Shown here: in pieces, positions 35,123-48,059 of the stretch
Numbering within the stretch: position 1 is the stretch's first letter
Layout: each line of letters begins with the position of its first letter
NCBI GenBank assembly: GCA_015680685.1
Contig: MNCI01026893.1
Location: 1 to 64,000 of the forward strand
Length of the DNA: 64,000 nucleotides
DNA from: Gnetum montanum
Lineage: Eukaryota > Streptophyta > Gnetopsida > Gnetales > Gnetaceae
Direction of reading: 5' to 3'
The notes under the pieces: generated by a model
Told to the model about the DNA's origin: nothing
The model's input: only the letters and a program-made list of their open reading frames with translations
The model's database searches: none
Made by a program: the position numbers and the translations under genes

Positions 35123-36090
35123 CTTCCCCTTGAAGTAATCTAAATTGCTATATCAACTATTGAAGAGAAAGCACATGCAATATAAGTAGATGATTGAAGC
35201 TACTCGAAAGAAGCATAGGTAGCTATGTGAAATAGCTAAGGATCCTACTCAAGTAACAAAAATGACCCTCAACTACCTAGGTACTTTAAACTAGACCTCT
35301 TTTACCACTATTACCAATTGCCCAGTCATGACATGGACTTGTGCCTTGCAATAAAGGATGACTTGTAGAAATTGATAGATAGGGAAGAGCTAATCTTAGA
35401 TGCTTCCAACCTAGTCTAACCACAAAATTAGTTAATGCAAGTGTACAAGGACTTGTTGAAAGCTAATAACAACCCTTGTGTTATTTTAACATTCAACATT
35501 GATGATAATTAAATACCTGTGAGGGAACCATTCGTGATCCAAGTACCCCCTCTTGATGAAAGGGCCTCTTCAAGTTCCACTAGCTTAAGAAACCCTTTGG
35601 TTATGAGAGTACCATCATGGATGCCTCAATGGAAACCTTGTATCATCAGGGTGCCCAACCTAATACAAATCCCATCAGCTATAGCCCAACCAATTGACAT
35701 GACCACACAATGACCTCCTATGATGGTCAACACTATTACCTCTTCCTCACAACAAATGACTAACAATCAAAAGGCTTTAACAAAGCAAAGCAAGAAGCAT
35801 AAGCAAAAGCCCACCAATAATTGTGGAAAGTAGATTGAGGCATGGAAGGAACTAGGCTTGTCAAAGTTCACTTCCATCTTACCAATACTCATGAACTTCT
35901 TTGCCCAGCACACTTCAACCAACAAGCCATAGGAGGACCCTAAAACTCATAGCTAAAACAAAGAGGATAAGTCCTAGTAGTAACCACCTAAGGTCAAAAT
36001 TCACATACTCTGATGCATGGAGTAAATAAATTAGAACTGGGATGACAAGCCCATGACCAACAATAAAAGCTTCCTTAATGCAATGGATTA
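35123..36090 (+). pseudogene. Gag, C-terminal part with zinc finger, copy C
   Basis: Starting after the duplicated target site, PLK-SKLLYQLLKRKHMQYK aligns with PVKHSELLKQLLRVGHIQPK of copy M gag. YHYYQLPSHDMDLC then stands for the Cys-His-His-Cys finger CDYHQLCGHDTDYC; the first Cys is changed to Tyr and a second site to Pro. After that, VYKDLLKANNNP, REPFVIQVPP and PCIIRVPN match VYKDPLNANDDP, KQPFVLHVPA and PFIISVP, a family-specific repeated P-F-I-x-x-V-P tail. Several stops. Confidence 0.8.
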
Positions 36091-36960
36091 GGTTAGATAA
36101 TTCCTCAAGAAAAAGAATACAACCTTAAGTTTATATGACCTAATCATGAATTCTACCACACATCATGAGAAATTAGTAAAAATTTTGATTCTCACCCTTA
36201 TTAATGAGGACATTCTTGCTCACGTAGAATCCATCCATGTAGTCATAGTTCCTTCTTTATCAAGGGAGAATAATTCAACATCCCTAGTATTTCATGATAG
36301 TAAAATCAAGTCCAATGATGAAGATGACAAAGTAACTAGGGCTTCTCTCTTCATAACCATACATGTAGGATAATTTAAGGTGTATTAAATACATGTTGAT
36401 GTTGAAGTTGTAACAAATGTCATCCCATGCATTATTTTTGAATGCTTAGGGTTAACAAAGAAAATACAACCTACAATAATCATAGCTCCTAAGTGCTCTA
36501 ACGAATCAAGGGTTGCTATTAAGGGTTCTATCACCTTGGACTTTATGGCAAGGAGAAACTCTCCACAACTACCAATTTCTTGGTGGTGGAGGAGACATCA
36601 AGGAATAACCTTATCTCAGGAAGATGTTGGTTGGCTCAATTATAAGCTGTGTCCTCACCTATTCATCAAGAAATTCACCTTCCTTACGAGGGAGGTAAAA
36701 TAATCATTCATGGTGAAAGTGTAGTTCCCCTAGCTATCAATAATGTGAACATAGAGTAGGGGTTTGAAGTGAATATTTAGGAGGAAAATCCTAGCCATGA
36801 AGTCCATCAACCCAAGAAAGGGGAGTAACCCAAGAACAACAACAATGGACAACAAGATATGTAATGGAATAAACTCCATTTCAACATCATTAGTGAATGG
36901 GATGGTGAGTACGAACCCATGAAAATAGACCTTATACATTTTCTAACCTTTCAAAAATTA
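36091..36960 (+). pseudogene. Protease relic, copy C
   Basis: The open stretch 36146-36373 (HEKLVKILILTLINEDILAH and then VFHDSKIKSNDED) aligns with HREAMVRMLTSI and TFHDGSIKDDPEK before the protease of copy M. It is followed by HVDVEVVTNVIP, in which the active site DDGAATNLIP has decayed to DVEVVTNVIP. FLVVEE-like and LPYEGGK-like pieces continue to about 36780. Broken by stops. Confidence 0.75.
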
Positions 36961-37259
36961 GGAAAAGTGTACACAACTAACATGCACCCATACTCCTACC
37001 ATGTTGTGCCCTTATGACATGATAACCATTTTTGCAATAACCATTTAGCCTAAGTTTTATCTTTGTTAACTAGTTATTACATTCATTTCTTATGTTTTAT
37101 TTTACTATTTATGAATATAGCCTAGAAGTTTACTTTATTTGCATTTCCATTTATTTTGGCCTTATTTCTTTCTCTATTTTCTTTGTTTAGCATGTTATAA
37201 ACTAAAAAATCATGAAAACTTTAAAACAAAAAGAATCACCAAAAAATATAAGTTTCTCT

Positions 37260-37460
37260 TCAATCATAGTTTGATAAGACTTTAAACCAATAGCATGGCC
37301 CTACATGAACTTAAATTAGCAAAGAAAATCACATAACATGGCTTGTCATAGCCTAAAATTAGCAATATAACTATAATGCAACATGGCCCATCATGGCCTT
37401 AAATTGGCAAAACAACATGACCTATGCCTAGCATGGTCTAAAACTAGAAAACATCTATTT
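37260..37460 (+). repeat. Minisatellite array 1 of copy C
   Basis: About six units such as CATGGCCTTAAATTGGCAA and CATAGCCTAAAATTAGCAA. Same motif, orientation and place (after protease) as in E1 and M, more decayed. Confidence 0.75.
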
Positions 37461-37749
37461 TCTTATATGTTTAGCCTATTATCACATCAATTAGTCATTT
37501 AACTTTATAACCAAAGTCATCAACATAGCCATTTACAATGTTTACTAGAACAATATATATAGCTAAAAATGAAACTAAAAATTTAAATTTAAAATGTTTA
37601 TAACATACATACCCATGGCCACACTATATGAACAAATATATAAAAAAATAATATTCATCTATATCATTGTCTTGACTAATAATAGTCATCAACATGAAAA
37701 TAGAAAACAAATAGCCAATAAGCTAAAAGTGAGTAGATGGAGGATGCTA

Positions 37750-40620
37750 AGGGGCATCTAGAGGAGGAAGTTGTTGGTTATCTCCACCCTCACTGTTGGG
37801 GCTGCCAGTGTCTCTTGATTCCTGAAATACAACAACACATAGGCAATTAGTAACCAATAGCCAAAACTATAACTTAAAGAAAAAATAAAACATAAAATGC
37901 ATCAAAATTATGGGGACTCTAGCTCCATGACTTTTGGGAGTAGATTTGGAAGGCCATCCTCTAGATTATGGAGGACCTATTCCTCTGTCATATTGACCTA
38001 GTTAATATCCCCAAGATCAACACTGGTGGGGATGTTAGTCTTTTCTACTATGGTCTAAGTAAAGGGCTCCCAAGTAATAGTAGTCACAAAGGTCTCACCT
38101 ATAATAGTGGTAATCTAAGAAGTGGATTTCTCCATTTTTAGAATGCTCTCAAAGAGGTGGTCGACACTCTCCACATGGATTCCTTAAATGAAAAACTCTT
38201 TCTTACACTGTTCAACTGACTCCTCTTTGAACCACTTTAGGTAGGTCTTACAATTAATCTTATACTACCACTTGTAGTCCTTTTGTTTCCTACCCCACTC
38301 TAGGACCCAAGCATAGTGATCTTTCCAATCCTTAACCCTCTAGGAGATGAGGTCCATCTACATATTCTATTATAGCATCTCACGTGAGAGTGCTTCTTTG
38401 TCCTAGATGGTATGCTAGTAGTGGGTCCATGTGATCTCTTTGATTTGTAATTCCCCTAAGTTATCCACTTGGGCTTCAAAAAAAACATTAGGATCCTAGA
38501 TATCTCTGATCACCTCCTCCTACTATTGAGTTTTCTCCCTCAAGGCCATAACCTCTTCCCATAGGGATTTTTTGGACCTTTCTAGCTCCCATGAAATTTT
38601 GCACACAATGTTGCTAGATTAGTAGCAATCTTGTACAACTTCAAGGATATACTAGAGACATTAGAGGGAAGCTTTAGTAATGAGTCAATCTCTATGTCTT
38701 GGTTGGGGTCCCACTCCACAGAGGTAATACATAAACATAACATACAACCATAAATATAATTTACAACATAAGATAGCCATAACATAAATACAATGTATAA
38801 CATAGCAAAATAGCCTACAATCATAGAAAACAAAGTTCTTACCTTTCTCTGGTACAACTTGGTGCAACCAATTGATGATGTTCTTGGCCATCCCACACAT
38901 GAACTCAACCTTGTCTAGGATCCCTATTGATGGTTTCACATGAAACGTAGGGATAGGAACCTATACTAGTGGCTTAGGAACTATTATAAGCATAAAAATC
39001 ATTGAATGATTAGGACAAAAATTAAACTTTAAACAATACGATATAATGAGAAGCTCTAAGACATTCTCATACCTGGCTCTTCCTCTTCTTCCTCTAGGAT
39101 GAAGATGGGATACGTACCTAGTACTAGCTTACTAAATAAGGTGTCTAGATCAATGTTGGAAAACCCTTTAACCTCATGCTATTGTAAGAGTGCCTCCTCT
39201 ACACACCTTTGTTCCTCCTCTGCTACAACGATTGCATGCCTCTATGATTCCTCCTTTGTGGTAGCTTTAATTTCCATGTCCTAATATTTATCTGCAACCA
39301 TAACATATAGAAAAATGATTAATGCATGAAATCATAATGTATTCATGAAATTTCAAAACATAGAATAGCCAAAATAGAGATAAAACATACTTGTGACTAC
39401 CTAATGTGATCTCTTAAGCTTAAAATTAAGCTTCTTTTGGGTGGGCGGCTCTGACATTGGTGGTGCTTCCTCCGTGGGCCTATTAGGCTTGGCCCTGGCT
39501 TCTCCTTTAACTTCTTTGCATCATCATTTAGCATCTAGGATGCTTGTTGGAATTGTGAGGGGCTTCTTCTATAGTCTATAAATGGATTCACATCATCTAA
39601 CACCAAGGTCCATGGTGGTAATAGATAACAAATCATCTATCTCGTCTGGCAGATTTTGGACCTACATTGTTGGATAAATGTGCTTTATCCAAGGCCTGGA
39701 AAGTTGGTATGGGTCTTGGGCAACCCATAATCCATTGATCCACTCCAATAGAAACTCCACAAACCTCTTTAGAAAACCCATGAAGAATGAAAAATTCATG
39801 TGGATTATTATAGACATATCATTACGGAGTTTGATAATCTCATCCTAAATCCTAGCAGCCAAAGTAGCCACCTCATTGAATTTGATGTCATCCATAAAGA
39901 CCCTCTTAAAGGTCCACCCCTACATAGTGTTGACTACCTTATTTTGTAATAATAGTTTGGAAAATGCATGAGACTTGAATAAATGGTATGATACCTTATA
40001 GAATTGACAAAGTTAGGAAAGGTAGTTTAGTCAATAAAGATAGGAAAAATCATAAAAGCACTATAACAACCATCCTTACCCCTATAGATGGCACATAGTT
40101 CATAGTAGGTTCTAAAACAATGTGTGGATCCTATAAGCCACCATTAGAGTATTTTCAACATTATACTAACTATACTTTGGCATAGTCTATATCTCCATTA
40201 GGTAGTGTGGGCTCATCATGTTTGCTGCTACCCCTACTCACCTAGGTGGTGGATCATCAATGATGAACCTAGAAATTAGACTAGATGCTTGAGGCATTAG
40301 TGTCTCCAATATGACCCTACCATGTCTACAAACAAGTGTGATCATAGCATTATACCAAATTCTTGAAGGATATAGGCACAAAAGTCTCTTGCCCCTAGCT
40401 AGAACCACAATGAGACCTTATCTAAGGTCATGTTAGGTAAAATGGTATTGGCCTTAGGGTGGTCAATGTAGCGACTCAATCATGATGAATATGAGCTTCA
40501 AGAAGACCTTGCATAGAAAAAAGCCATTATGACTAATTGAAATTTCTTTACACATTCATAGAAAACATTCTTGTCGGGGGTGAAATTAGCCCATGTAAAA
40601 AATTCTAATGTGTTTCTTTA
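37750..40620 (-). pseudogene. Antisense accessory gene, copy C (exons 2-8 recognisable)
   Basis: On the minus strand this region follows the gene at 54198-58361 from end to end. HAD-like start (40560-40380): KVSLWF and GARDFCAYILQ against KAIWFRRGVLEFLKFLL. Exon 4 (about 40000-39430): MNFSFFMGFLKRFVEFLL, QLSRPWIKHIYPT and SITTMDLG. Exon 5 (39291-39118): bounded by GGTTGCAG and GTACGTA, rich in Glu. Exon 6 ends at 38843 with donor GTAAGAA. Exon 7 (about 38730-37950): EWDPNQDIEI, then RVKDWKDHYAWVLEWGRKQK. Exon 8 begins after TATTTCAG near 37822 (ESRDTGS). Where copy M has a stop before LSRPW, this copy has Gln. Several stops of its own show it is dead. It opposes the gag-pro of its element. 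Confidence 0.8.
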
Positions 40621-42430
40621 AGTTTTATTAAGAAATTTGTGACAACATAATTATAACCTTTCATAGCCTTATGAATCATAGCCAAACCATTATAGCCTAA
40701 ATAGCACATAAAATTGACACATAACCAAATTTAAAATAGGCAATAGCATGACCATTATTAAAAATAGTAAAAATTTACTTATAAACTTTAAAATCAAATT
40801 TAGATCATTATAAAATTTTAGGACATCCCCAAGGACATGGAAGCTGATAAGAGAAATCTCTAAGTATGTTAATAACATCCATCTTCAAAATGGTAAAGTG
40901 CTACAACCAAAATTTAGCCTCATTGACATAGCCATAATAAAAAATTCATTAAGAATTCATTTAAACACCAATGTTAGTGATTCCACAATGAATTCTAAAA
41001 TCATGCACATCTTAGCCATGACCATTACAACTAGAAATACACAATCATTATTTGCATAAAACATAACCAAAATTAGCAAAATTGTAGCCATCAACCTTAA
41101 ACCCCTTTCATCCATGTTGGTAAAAAATTCACAAAAAGTTTTTTTGAGCTTGAAAAAGAGTCATTCTACAACCATTTGAAAGCTTGAATCAATCCCTATG
41201 CATCCAAGTTTAAAACAAATTCAAAACCCCTACCTTTTATTCAAAAAAAGTCACTAATTTGGATGAAAATATGAAAATGACACAAACCCCCTTTTGACAT
41301 AAGCTAAATAAAAAATTCATTTCAAGTCCAAATAGGGTGATTTTATCTCTATTGGAAAGCTAAAGCCAAGATCCACCTAGTCATAACTAAAAATTATCCT
41401 AAACCCCTATTACTTTCTTAGAAAAATTTTGTGAATTTACATGGAATTTTTTAAAAATGGCACAAAAACCTAACTACACAACCTCATGAAAACAACTATA
41501 ACTTAATTGTCTTAAAACCTAAATTGAATGGGACCATAGCCATTGGAAAGATTAAATGTAGAGCTACAAATCCATAACATCATATTTAAAAAATGTTAGC
41601 CAATTTCTTAGTAAAAAATACACAACATTGCATACTTTTTTCATGCAAAAATCATCAAAAAGCTTGAAATTAATAAAACCTAGCTTAACATAGCCAAAAA
41701 AATTAATACCCAATTAAGAAAACATGAAAATAATAGGGTAGGATTTTGTTACAATTATATTTTGATGAACATTAAAACCTAGATCTGAGAAAAATAACCT
41801 TATCCCTAAGTTTATGGAAAAAGCACGAAAACAACAAGCCTAATTTTAAAAACCAAATCAACCAAGGCCAAAACAGTGAAAAAACCCTAGATCTATGTAG
41901 AAACAACAAAAATAGAATGTAGGATTTCATTGGAATTTTTTTTTACACCTTCTATTAGTGTAGATATAATGAAAATGGCTAGAAACAAAAGTAAAAATTT
42001 CTAGAATTGCCTACCTTGGGATAGCCATGGATGAAGCTTGAATGGAGATGGGTCTGGTTATTCCTAACAAGTTTCTTGCATGCTTGTCTACCTAGTGAAT
42101 TTATGGGTTTTGGCTCTTTTCTCGATGCTACTTATGCACCATAGTTGAATCAATGCTGGGTATTGTAGAAATTTTAGAAGAATGGAGGTTCAATGCTAGC
42201 TACAAGGAATATTGGATGTTTCCATGCTAAATATTGATGGTGTCTACAACAAGAAATCTCTACTTGAGCTCTCTTCCAATGCATTTTTTGTGTAAAGTGA
42301 ATTGTGATTGAAACTTATGAAAATTTGACATTAGAAACTAAAATTGAATCTAAACGTAACCTATGTATTGACCATTGATCCTGGAAACACCAAAGACTGA
42401 CATGCATGGTCAATTGGCTATTAGATAGGT
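40621..42430. other. No gene recognised; AT-rich sequence where RT would be expected
   Basis: Copy C shows no RT, RNase H or integrase motif in this interval, so pol seems deleted or replaced. No frame above about 75 codons is supported. Confidence 0.5.
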
Positions 42431-42439
42431 CTAAATCTA

Positions 42440-44450
42440 ACATTCTTAGTTCTTCCATGCTAGGGGAGATCTTTTCCATGCTACCTAGCATGGAAACAAG
42501 GTGAATGTAGCTAGGAAAGTTAGTTATGAGTCCTAGTTTCAAGAAAATAATTTTAGATTATCATCAACTAACACCAGAACCTTGGCAGCCTCTTTGGAAG
42601 CCACTAGGACAAAAAAGATCAACAAAAATCAACCCCCTAAGGTTCTTCCCTATTGGGGAGAATTGCATCCACATTGAGCATGCTAGCCCCAATGTGGATG
42701 AAATGGAGGAAGCCAAAACTATTGAAGTTTACATGTAGATCAACTTTTGGAAGTAGCCCAATCCTTTTGGAAGCCACCAAGATTTTGAAAGTCATCTAAA
42801 ATATCTCAAACTTTTCCCCCTTGGATTCAACACACTGAGGAGCATCATACCACACTGAGAATCCTAGCTTTAGTGTGGATGAAAAGGGGAGACCAACAAA
42901 CCCTTTTATAGCCCTCAAAATAACCAAATTTCAACCCTAAACATTGACAAGTCACATTAGTACTCCTTTGGACACACGCATAGCGAAAACTAATAAAAAA
43001 TAGTAAAAAGTAATGTTCCATGGTTCTTCCATGCTGAAAGCCACCTCTTTCACACTAGCCAACATGGAAGCAAGGTGGAACTTTGGAGGGACTCTAAAAT
43101 AGCCCTTAGATACTCTAAATAGATACTAGAAAGGCTTGTGTGTTTCATAAAACCCTATTTGTACATACTAGAACCCTCAAACTCTTTAAAATTGATTATG
43201 AATAGCTAAAAATCCTTTTCCCCCAATCTTGCACACTGAGCATGAGAACCTTGACATGGAAGAAAAGAGGAGAAGCCTAAAAACCATCTAGAAAATCTCC
43301 AAATTCACCAATTTTTACCTTAAACCCTAGTCCTCAACCTCGATGACCCTTGGAGCATACATGCATGGTTGATTGAGATCAAAATTTTTCCAAAATTGAG
43401 ATTTGTGATTCTTCCACATTGGGAACCACCTATTTCATATTGGCTAGCATGGAGACTGAGGAGGGAGAGGGTAACTCATTTTGACCTCATAGACACCTTA
43501 GAATGACATCAAATGACCTTGCATGCACCTTAGAATCTTGTCAGCACCTAGTAGAGCCTTCAAACCTTAGGAAACTGACAAAGCTATCCTCCTAGTCTTC
43601 CACACTAGGCACCCCATCCCTAGCATGGAAAAAGGAGGGAAGCCCAAAAAACACTTAAGAACACCCAAATTTGCCAAAATTTGATATAGAACCCTAGCTT
43701 CTGACACAATAACTCTTGAAAATGACATGCATAATTAATTATAATCTGAATTGGCTTATATCTAGGATTCTTATTCCATCCACATTAGAGAAGGTCCCTT
43801 CCATGATGGGTAGTGTAGAAACAAGGGGGAGAGGTAGCGTTTCTACTTTTAGTGACAAGATAGCACTCTTGAAGACCAAAAATCTATGATGGAGAAGCCT
43901 AGGATCTCAAAACTTATTCCCCCAATATTCCATGCTAGAACAACTTCCCTAGCATGGAAATATTGGCTGAGAGCTTAGATTCCTTTGAATGAACTTGAAA
44001 CACGACCAAGATCAACCAAAAACTTGTAGAATCATGCTCTATAGTGCTAGGATCCTAGAAACCTCATCTATGTGCTCCCAAGCCACCTTGAAACTATGGA
44101 ATAAGTGTCCTCCCATTCTTCCATGTTGGAGATGCTATGCTTAGCATACAAGAAATGGGGGAAGCAACTTAAACTTGTTTTGACACTCAAAACTAACTCA
44201 AATGCCCTCAAAAGGAAGCTAGGGGATGTAAAACTCCTAGATTAAGGTTCTGGCTACTAGTTTGACCATGTTTTTACTTGGATTTTGGTGTTCCATGCTA
44301 AGCACCATTCCTTCCATGCTGTCCAACATGAAAATATGGGGATTAAGTTATAAAACCTCTTTTTGGACCTTTACTAACATCTAGAGTACCCAAATTTGAT
44401 AGATATGACTAAAACACACCAAAATATTTGATTGCATGCTTGCTTCACTA
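42440..44450. repeat. Satellite-like array, unit about 180-195 bp, diverged from 25.8-28.2 kb array
   Basis: Cores of the type TTCCATGCTAG..ACCACCT..CTAGCATGGAAACAAGG recur near 42450, 42655, 42830, 43030, 43225, 43415, 43600, 43770, 43930, 44115 and 44300. Each core is an inverted repeat (CCATGCTAG / CTAGCATGG). The spacing and core layout match the CACATTGG..CCAATGTG array upstream of LTR C. Confidence 0.75.
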
Positions 44451-44659
44451 GGCCTTGCAATTTGTGTAGCGCCAAGACAATTCTTCAGGAGGAGAATGCT
44501 TTGAATTCAGGTTGGCTAGTTCAGAAAATTTTCTACTTTAGGTGTAAATAGGCTCTACGGATCATCTTGCCTATCCACCCAAATAGGTTGCCCAATCGAA
44601 AACCTACTCAGAAGAAATGCATGGAGTTGACAACAGTGCTCAAGATGCATAAAATAGTT

Positions 44660-45999
44660 CGGTAAGTTTTCTAAGTTACAAAGTCTACTACGCTACGCTA
44701 CGCCCCACTATGTAGCATAAGAAGCTTTAGAAAATGATCATAGAACTTAGTGCTATGCTATACTATGCTATGCAACGTAGCACAACATAGCATAAAACTA
44801 CACAGTTGGTCCCCTCACCCGACTTCAAGTCCTTCAGCAATGTCTCTTTCCATTAGAAAATGGCAAACCATGTCTGCTGCTATGCTACACTGAGCTATAT
44901 GATGCATCGAGACATGGAAATTCTACAGAGGTGATAGAAGGAAACTCAAAGGGTAGGATCGACAAGTTCGCAAGTTCCATAGTGTAGGAAGCAAAGTTCA
45001 CAGATTGGCAAAGTTTTCATGACTAAGGCTAATTGCTACGCTATCCGACACTACGTAGAGTAGCATAGCATAGCAAGTATGCAACACACATGTAGCAGAA
45101 GGCACGAAAGGATGCTACGCTATGCCGAGCATGCTATGCTATGAAGCACAATAAAGCATGCAGGTGGTTGTGTGACATTAATGCACTTCATCTAATTGGA
45201 CCATTGGCACATGTCTCCAGACGCTGATGGTGCAATTACAACATGGTAGGCTCACAATTATGGTATGGCAGGCTCACATTACAATAGTCATGCAGATCCA
45301 ACGGTCATGCATGGCACGTGTAGCGCAAGCACGTCAACATGGGCCCAAGGCACATGGCATCGAAACTGCCCCTTTTGTATGCCCTTTAACTCTATAAATA
45401 CACCAACAAGCAATGATCGAGAGGTTGGCCCCTAATGTTTAAAGAAAAGCATTGTAACATTTAGCATTGAGCATTGTAAGCTTTCTGTTTGACACTACAA
45501 ATAGTTAGCATTTTCAGATGGCATTTTGTTCTATCCCCTTTCTACTACCTTGGTGGAATTTTCACATTATTAGCTCCCGAGTCCATGCCCAAGCACACAA
45601 CCGTTTTGCTCTACATGCCCTAGTTACTCTCGGGATCTCTGCACTCCTCAACGCTGTGCAACCGACTATATCCATCTTGACAGAGCAAGCTTGTAGCTTC
45701 AGAGTAGTGCATTTTTCTAACTGCATTTTACTTTGTTTCTTGCTTATTATTGTGTTTTACATTGTTTTTTGCCTTATTTACATTTAAGCATTACTTCGTG
45801 CTTTCATTCCCATTTTCAAACTATATGTTGTAAAAGGCTATATAGATGCTAACTAAGTCCCTATTTGATCAACCAAATCATTCAAGGCACTTCATATCCA
45901 CTCACACCTAGCACAACCCTCCCACAGATATGGGGTCAAAACTATCGTGCTTGTCCACTCCTCAGTGTTTTCCAGCCGTTGATGTTTTCGGTCACTATA
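44660..45999 (+). mobile_element. LTR E (5' LTR of copy E; left end not found)
   Basis: Ends GTTTTCGGTCACTATA at 45999, followed by the 6-base spacer GTTTTC and a PBS. TATA box at 45392. The U3 (44670-45170) is crowded with CTACGCTA/TAGCATAG half-sites, including GCATGCTATGCTATG-like dyads. CpG content is higher than in LTRs A-D, suggesting it is younger. Confidence 0.75.
45392..45400 (+). promoter_or_regulatory. TATA box of LTR E
   Basis: CTATAAATA in AACTCTATAAATACACC, about 600 bases before the LTR end. Confidence 0.75.
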
Positions 46000-46005
46000 G
46001 TTTTC

Positions 46006-46022
46006 TGGTGCTAGAAGGAGGG
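46006..46022 (+). promoter_or_regulatory. Primer binding site, copy E
   Basis: TGGTGCTAGAAGGAGGG starts 6 bases after the LTR end. Best preserved of the three copies. Confidence 0.8.
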
Positions 46023-46069
46023 CCTTTTGGTTCCTTTTCCATGTGTCACAGTAGTTCTATGAGCCTTCT

Positions 46070-46650
46070 ACACCCTGATACACATAAGTGTAAACGTGAG
46101 ACCCTTTTGTGGTTGTTTGCACTTTGTGTGATGTAGATCGGTCACCTCGATAGTACCTTGGGAGCCCTACAGAACACAAGACCTCCGATCACCAGTTAAC
46201 TAGCCTATCTTATGATAGTCTTGCATGTGTTCTGTACCACATCACACGTGGTACAAATTAGTTGCTTCGACGATTCCTCAGGGACCCTACATGATGCAAA
46301 GTATTTGATTACTAGTTAGCTTTCCCACCTTACGGTAGTCTTGCATGTGCTCTGTACCTCATTGTGCACTAGCATAAATGTGACACCCTTTGACGGTTGT
46401 TTACACTTTGTGTGGTATAGGTCAGTCACTTTGACGGTTCCTCTAGAGCCCTGTGAGACATCAAGCCTTCTTGATCACTAGTTGACTTGCCCATCTTATG
46501 GTAGTCTTGCATGCGCTCTGTACCCTATCATGGATTGGCATAGATGCGACACCCTCTCATGGTTGTTTATGCTTTGTGTGGTACAGATCGGTGGCCTCAA
46601 AAAATCCCTGGGAGCCCATCAATACATAAAGTCTTTTTGATTTCTGTTTG
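46070..46650 (+). repeat. Tandem repeats of about 170 bp in the leader of copy E
   Basis: Between PBS and gag, blocks such as GTGGTTGTTTGCACTTTGTG, GATCACTAGTTGACTTGCCC and GGTAGTCTTGCATG recur. GGTAGTCTTGCATG-type sequence is at about 46208, 46333 and 46500, and TGTTT..CTTTGTGTG at about 46113, 46408 and 46566. About three and a half units, the second one shortened. Confidence 0.85.
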
Positions 46651-46697
46651 ATTACTTTCCAATTCATTCTTCCTATTGCAAAAATTCTTAGGTTACA

Positions 46698-47275
46698 ATG
46701 GCTTTTTCAACTGTTGCTGCTAATGCCTTCAACATGGAAGTTCCCTTCAATGTGGAAATTCCCATCATGGTTCAAAGCACTATTGGTGCTGAAAAACTAC
46801 TAAACTAGACGCTGGAACACATTGGTCCCTTAGAATCCAAAATTGGGGACCTGAGGGACTAGCCCAGCAACATAAGCATTACAGTTTCCTCTGTGCAAAG
46901 GTGCAGGTAAATCTACCCTTAGATATACACGAACTCGAAGACAAACATAGCTTTGAGTTCGATTACTACAATGGGAAGGAATTTGTTCCTACTCCTGGCC
47001 TTGCCTTACCTTTGACATAGATAGACCAAAGGCTTCTAGACCAACTAATCCAGTTGGCTAGGCTTAGGGAGAAACAAGACATAACATCCAACCAAGATGA
47101 CACTTTCTAGGATGGATAGGAGGAACTCGATTCCCAATCAGATGAGGGAGGTCCAACCAACTCCGTTCCTATCCCTCCTACTCAATACCTCTGGGCCAAG
47201 TCATTGTCATATACCATTCCATTTGTGATTATGCCTACGCTTCCACAACCCGCAACTATAACTATGATGGGTAGC
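46698..47275 (+). pseudogene. Start of gag, copy E, cut by insertion of copy M
   Basis: ATG at 46698 follows the leader repeats and starts MAFSTVAANAF. Farther on, DKHSFEFDYYNGKEFVPTPG and LLDQLIQLARLREKQD align with ECIHCNGKEYIHSP and IIAQLIQMEEEDDK of copy C. An acidic segment (EELDSQSDEGG) and the start of the Pro-rich spacer follow. Stops occur near 46806, 46859 and 47018. The frame ends at 47275 where the LTR of copy M begins, so the rest of copy E must lie beyond the right edge of the window. Confidence 0.75.
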
Positions 47276-47967
47276 TATAACGACGGAAAACATCGGCAGC
47301 TGGAAAATACTGAATGAATTCCATGTACACAGTTCCAACCACGGATCCGTGCGAGGACTTTGCTAGAAATACGAATCTGCGATGCCCTGAACGGTCTTGT
47401 CAATCAGACAGGGACTTACTAATTAGTAAACCGATGAATATCTTGTGAAAATGATCTAATTTGAGGAATCGCAAAAACAAGGGGAAAACGATGTAGATGA
47501 ATTGCAACGATGATAACGTTAAACACGATAAGAGGAGGCTGACATAAGAGAAACACGTAGTTTCAAGATCTACGCTTTGACTTGAAAAATGTATATTTTG
47601 TATATTTCGTTACACTGGGGAGACCCCGATTACCGGATGTAAAGCAAGCACAAAACAACAAGAAAATTGTCCAAACAGAAGTCCGATCTACCTCATGGGC
47701 TAAAGCCGGGATGCAAGGAAGGTCAAGCTCTAATGTCTACCAATCAACTGTTTCTGACCAATAGAGTCTTTCCCAGCAGAACGATTACTCCTGTCGCCGG
47801 TGCTCAAAGCGGACTGTGCTCTGTTTCTGCCGTAAGGTGATGCTGTCAACAATTGCCAAAGCGCTGCTCTCCGTTTCTTTGCTCCAAAAGTGATAAGTGC
47901 TCCAGTGCTAAGAAAAATGCCTTTGCTTCTCTGATTTGCCTGCCTTCTTTATCTTTGTCAACTGGGG

Positions 47968-47976
47968 TATTTATAG
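47968..47976 (-). promoter_or_regulatory. TATA box in 3' LTR of copy M
   Basis: Reverse complement CTATAAATA, same context (GCCTATAAATACCCC) as the plus-strand LTRs. Confidence 0.8.
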
Positions 47977-48059
47977 GCTGCAACGCTCTATGGAAAACGT
48001 GCAACCCTGATGACGTGTGTCCCGAGTATTTCGGGCACTGTTGGTTTGACCATTTTTTG

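Noticed and set aside
45518-45787. 89-codon frame with a hydrophobic end in LTR E
   Set aside because: Within R/U5 of an LTR; no equivalent in the other LTRs.
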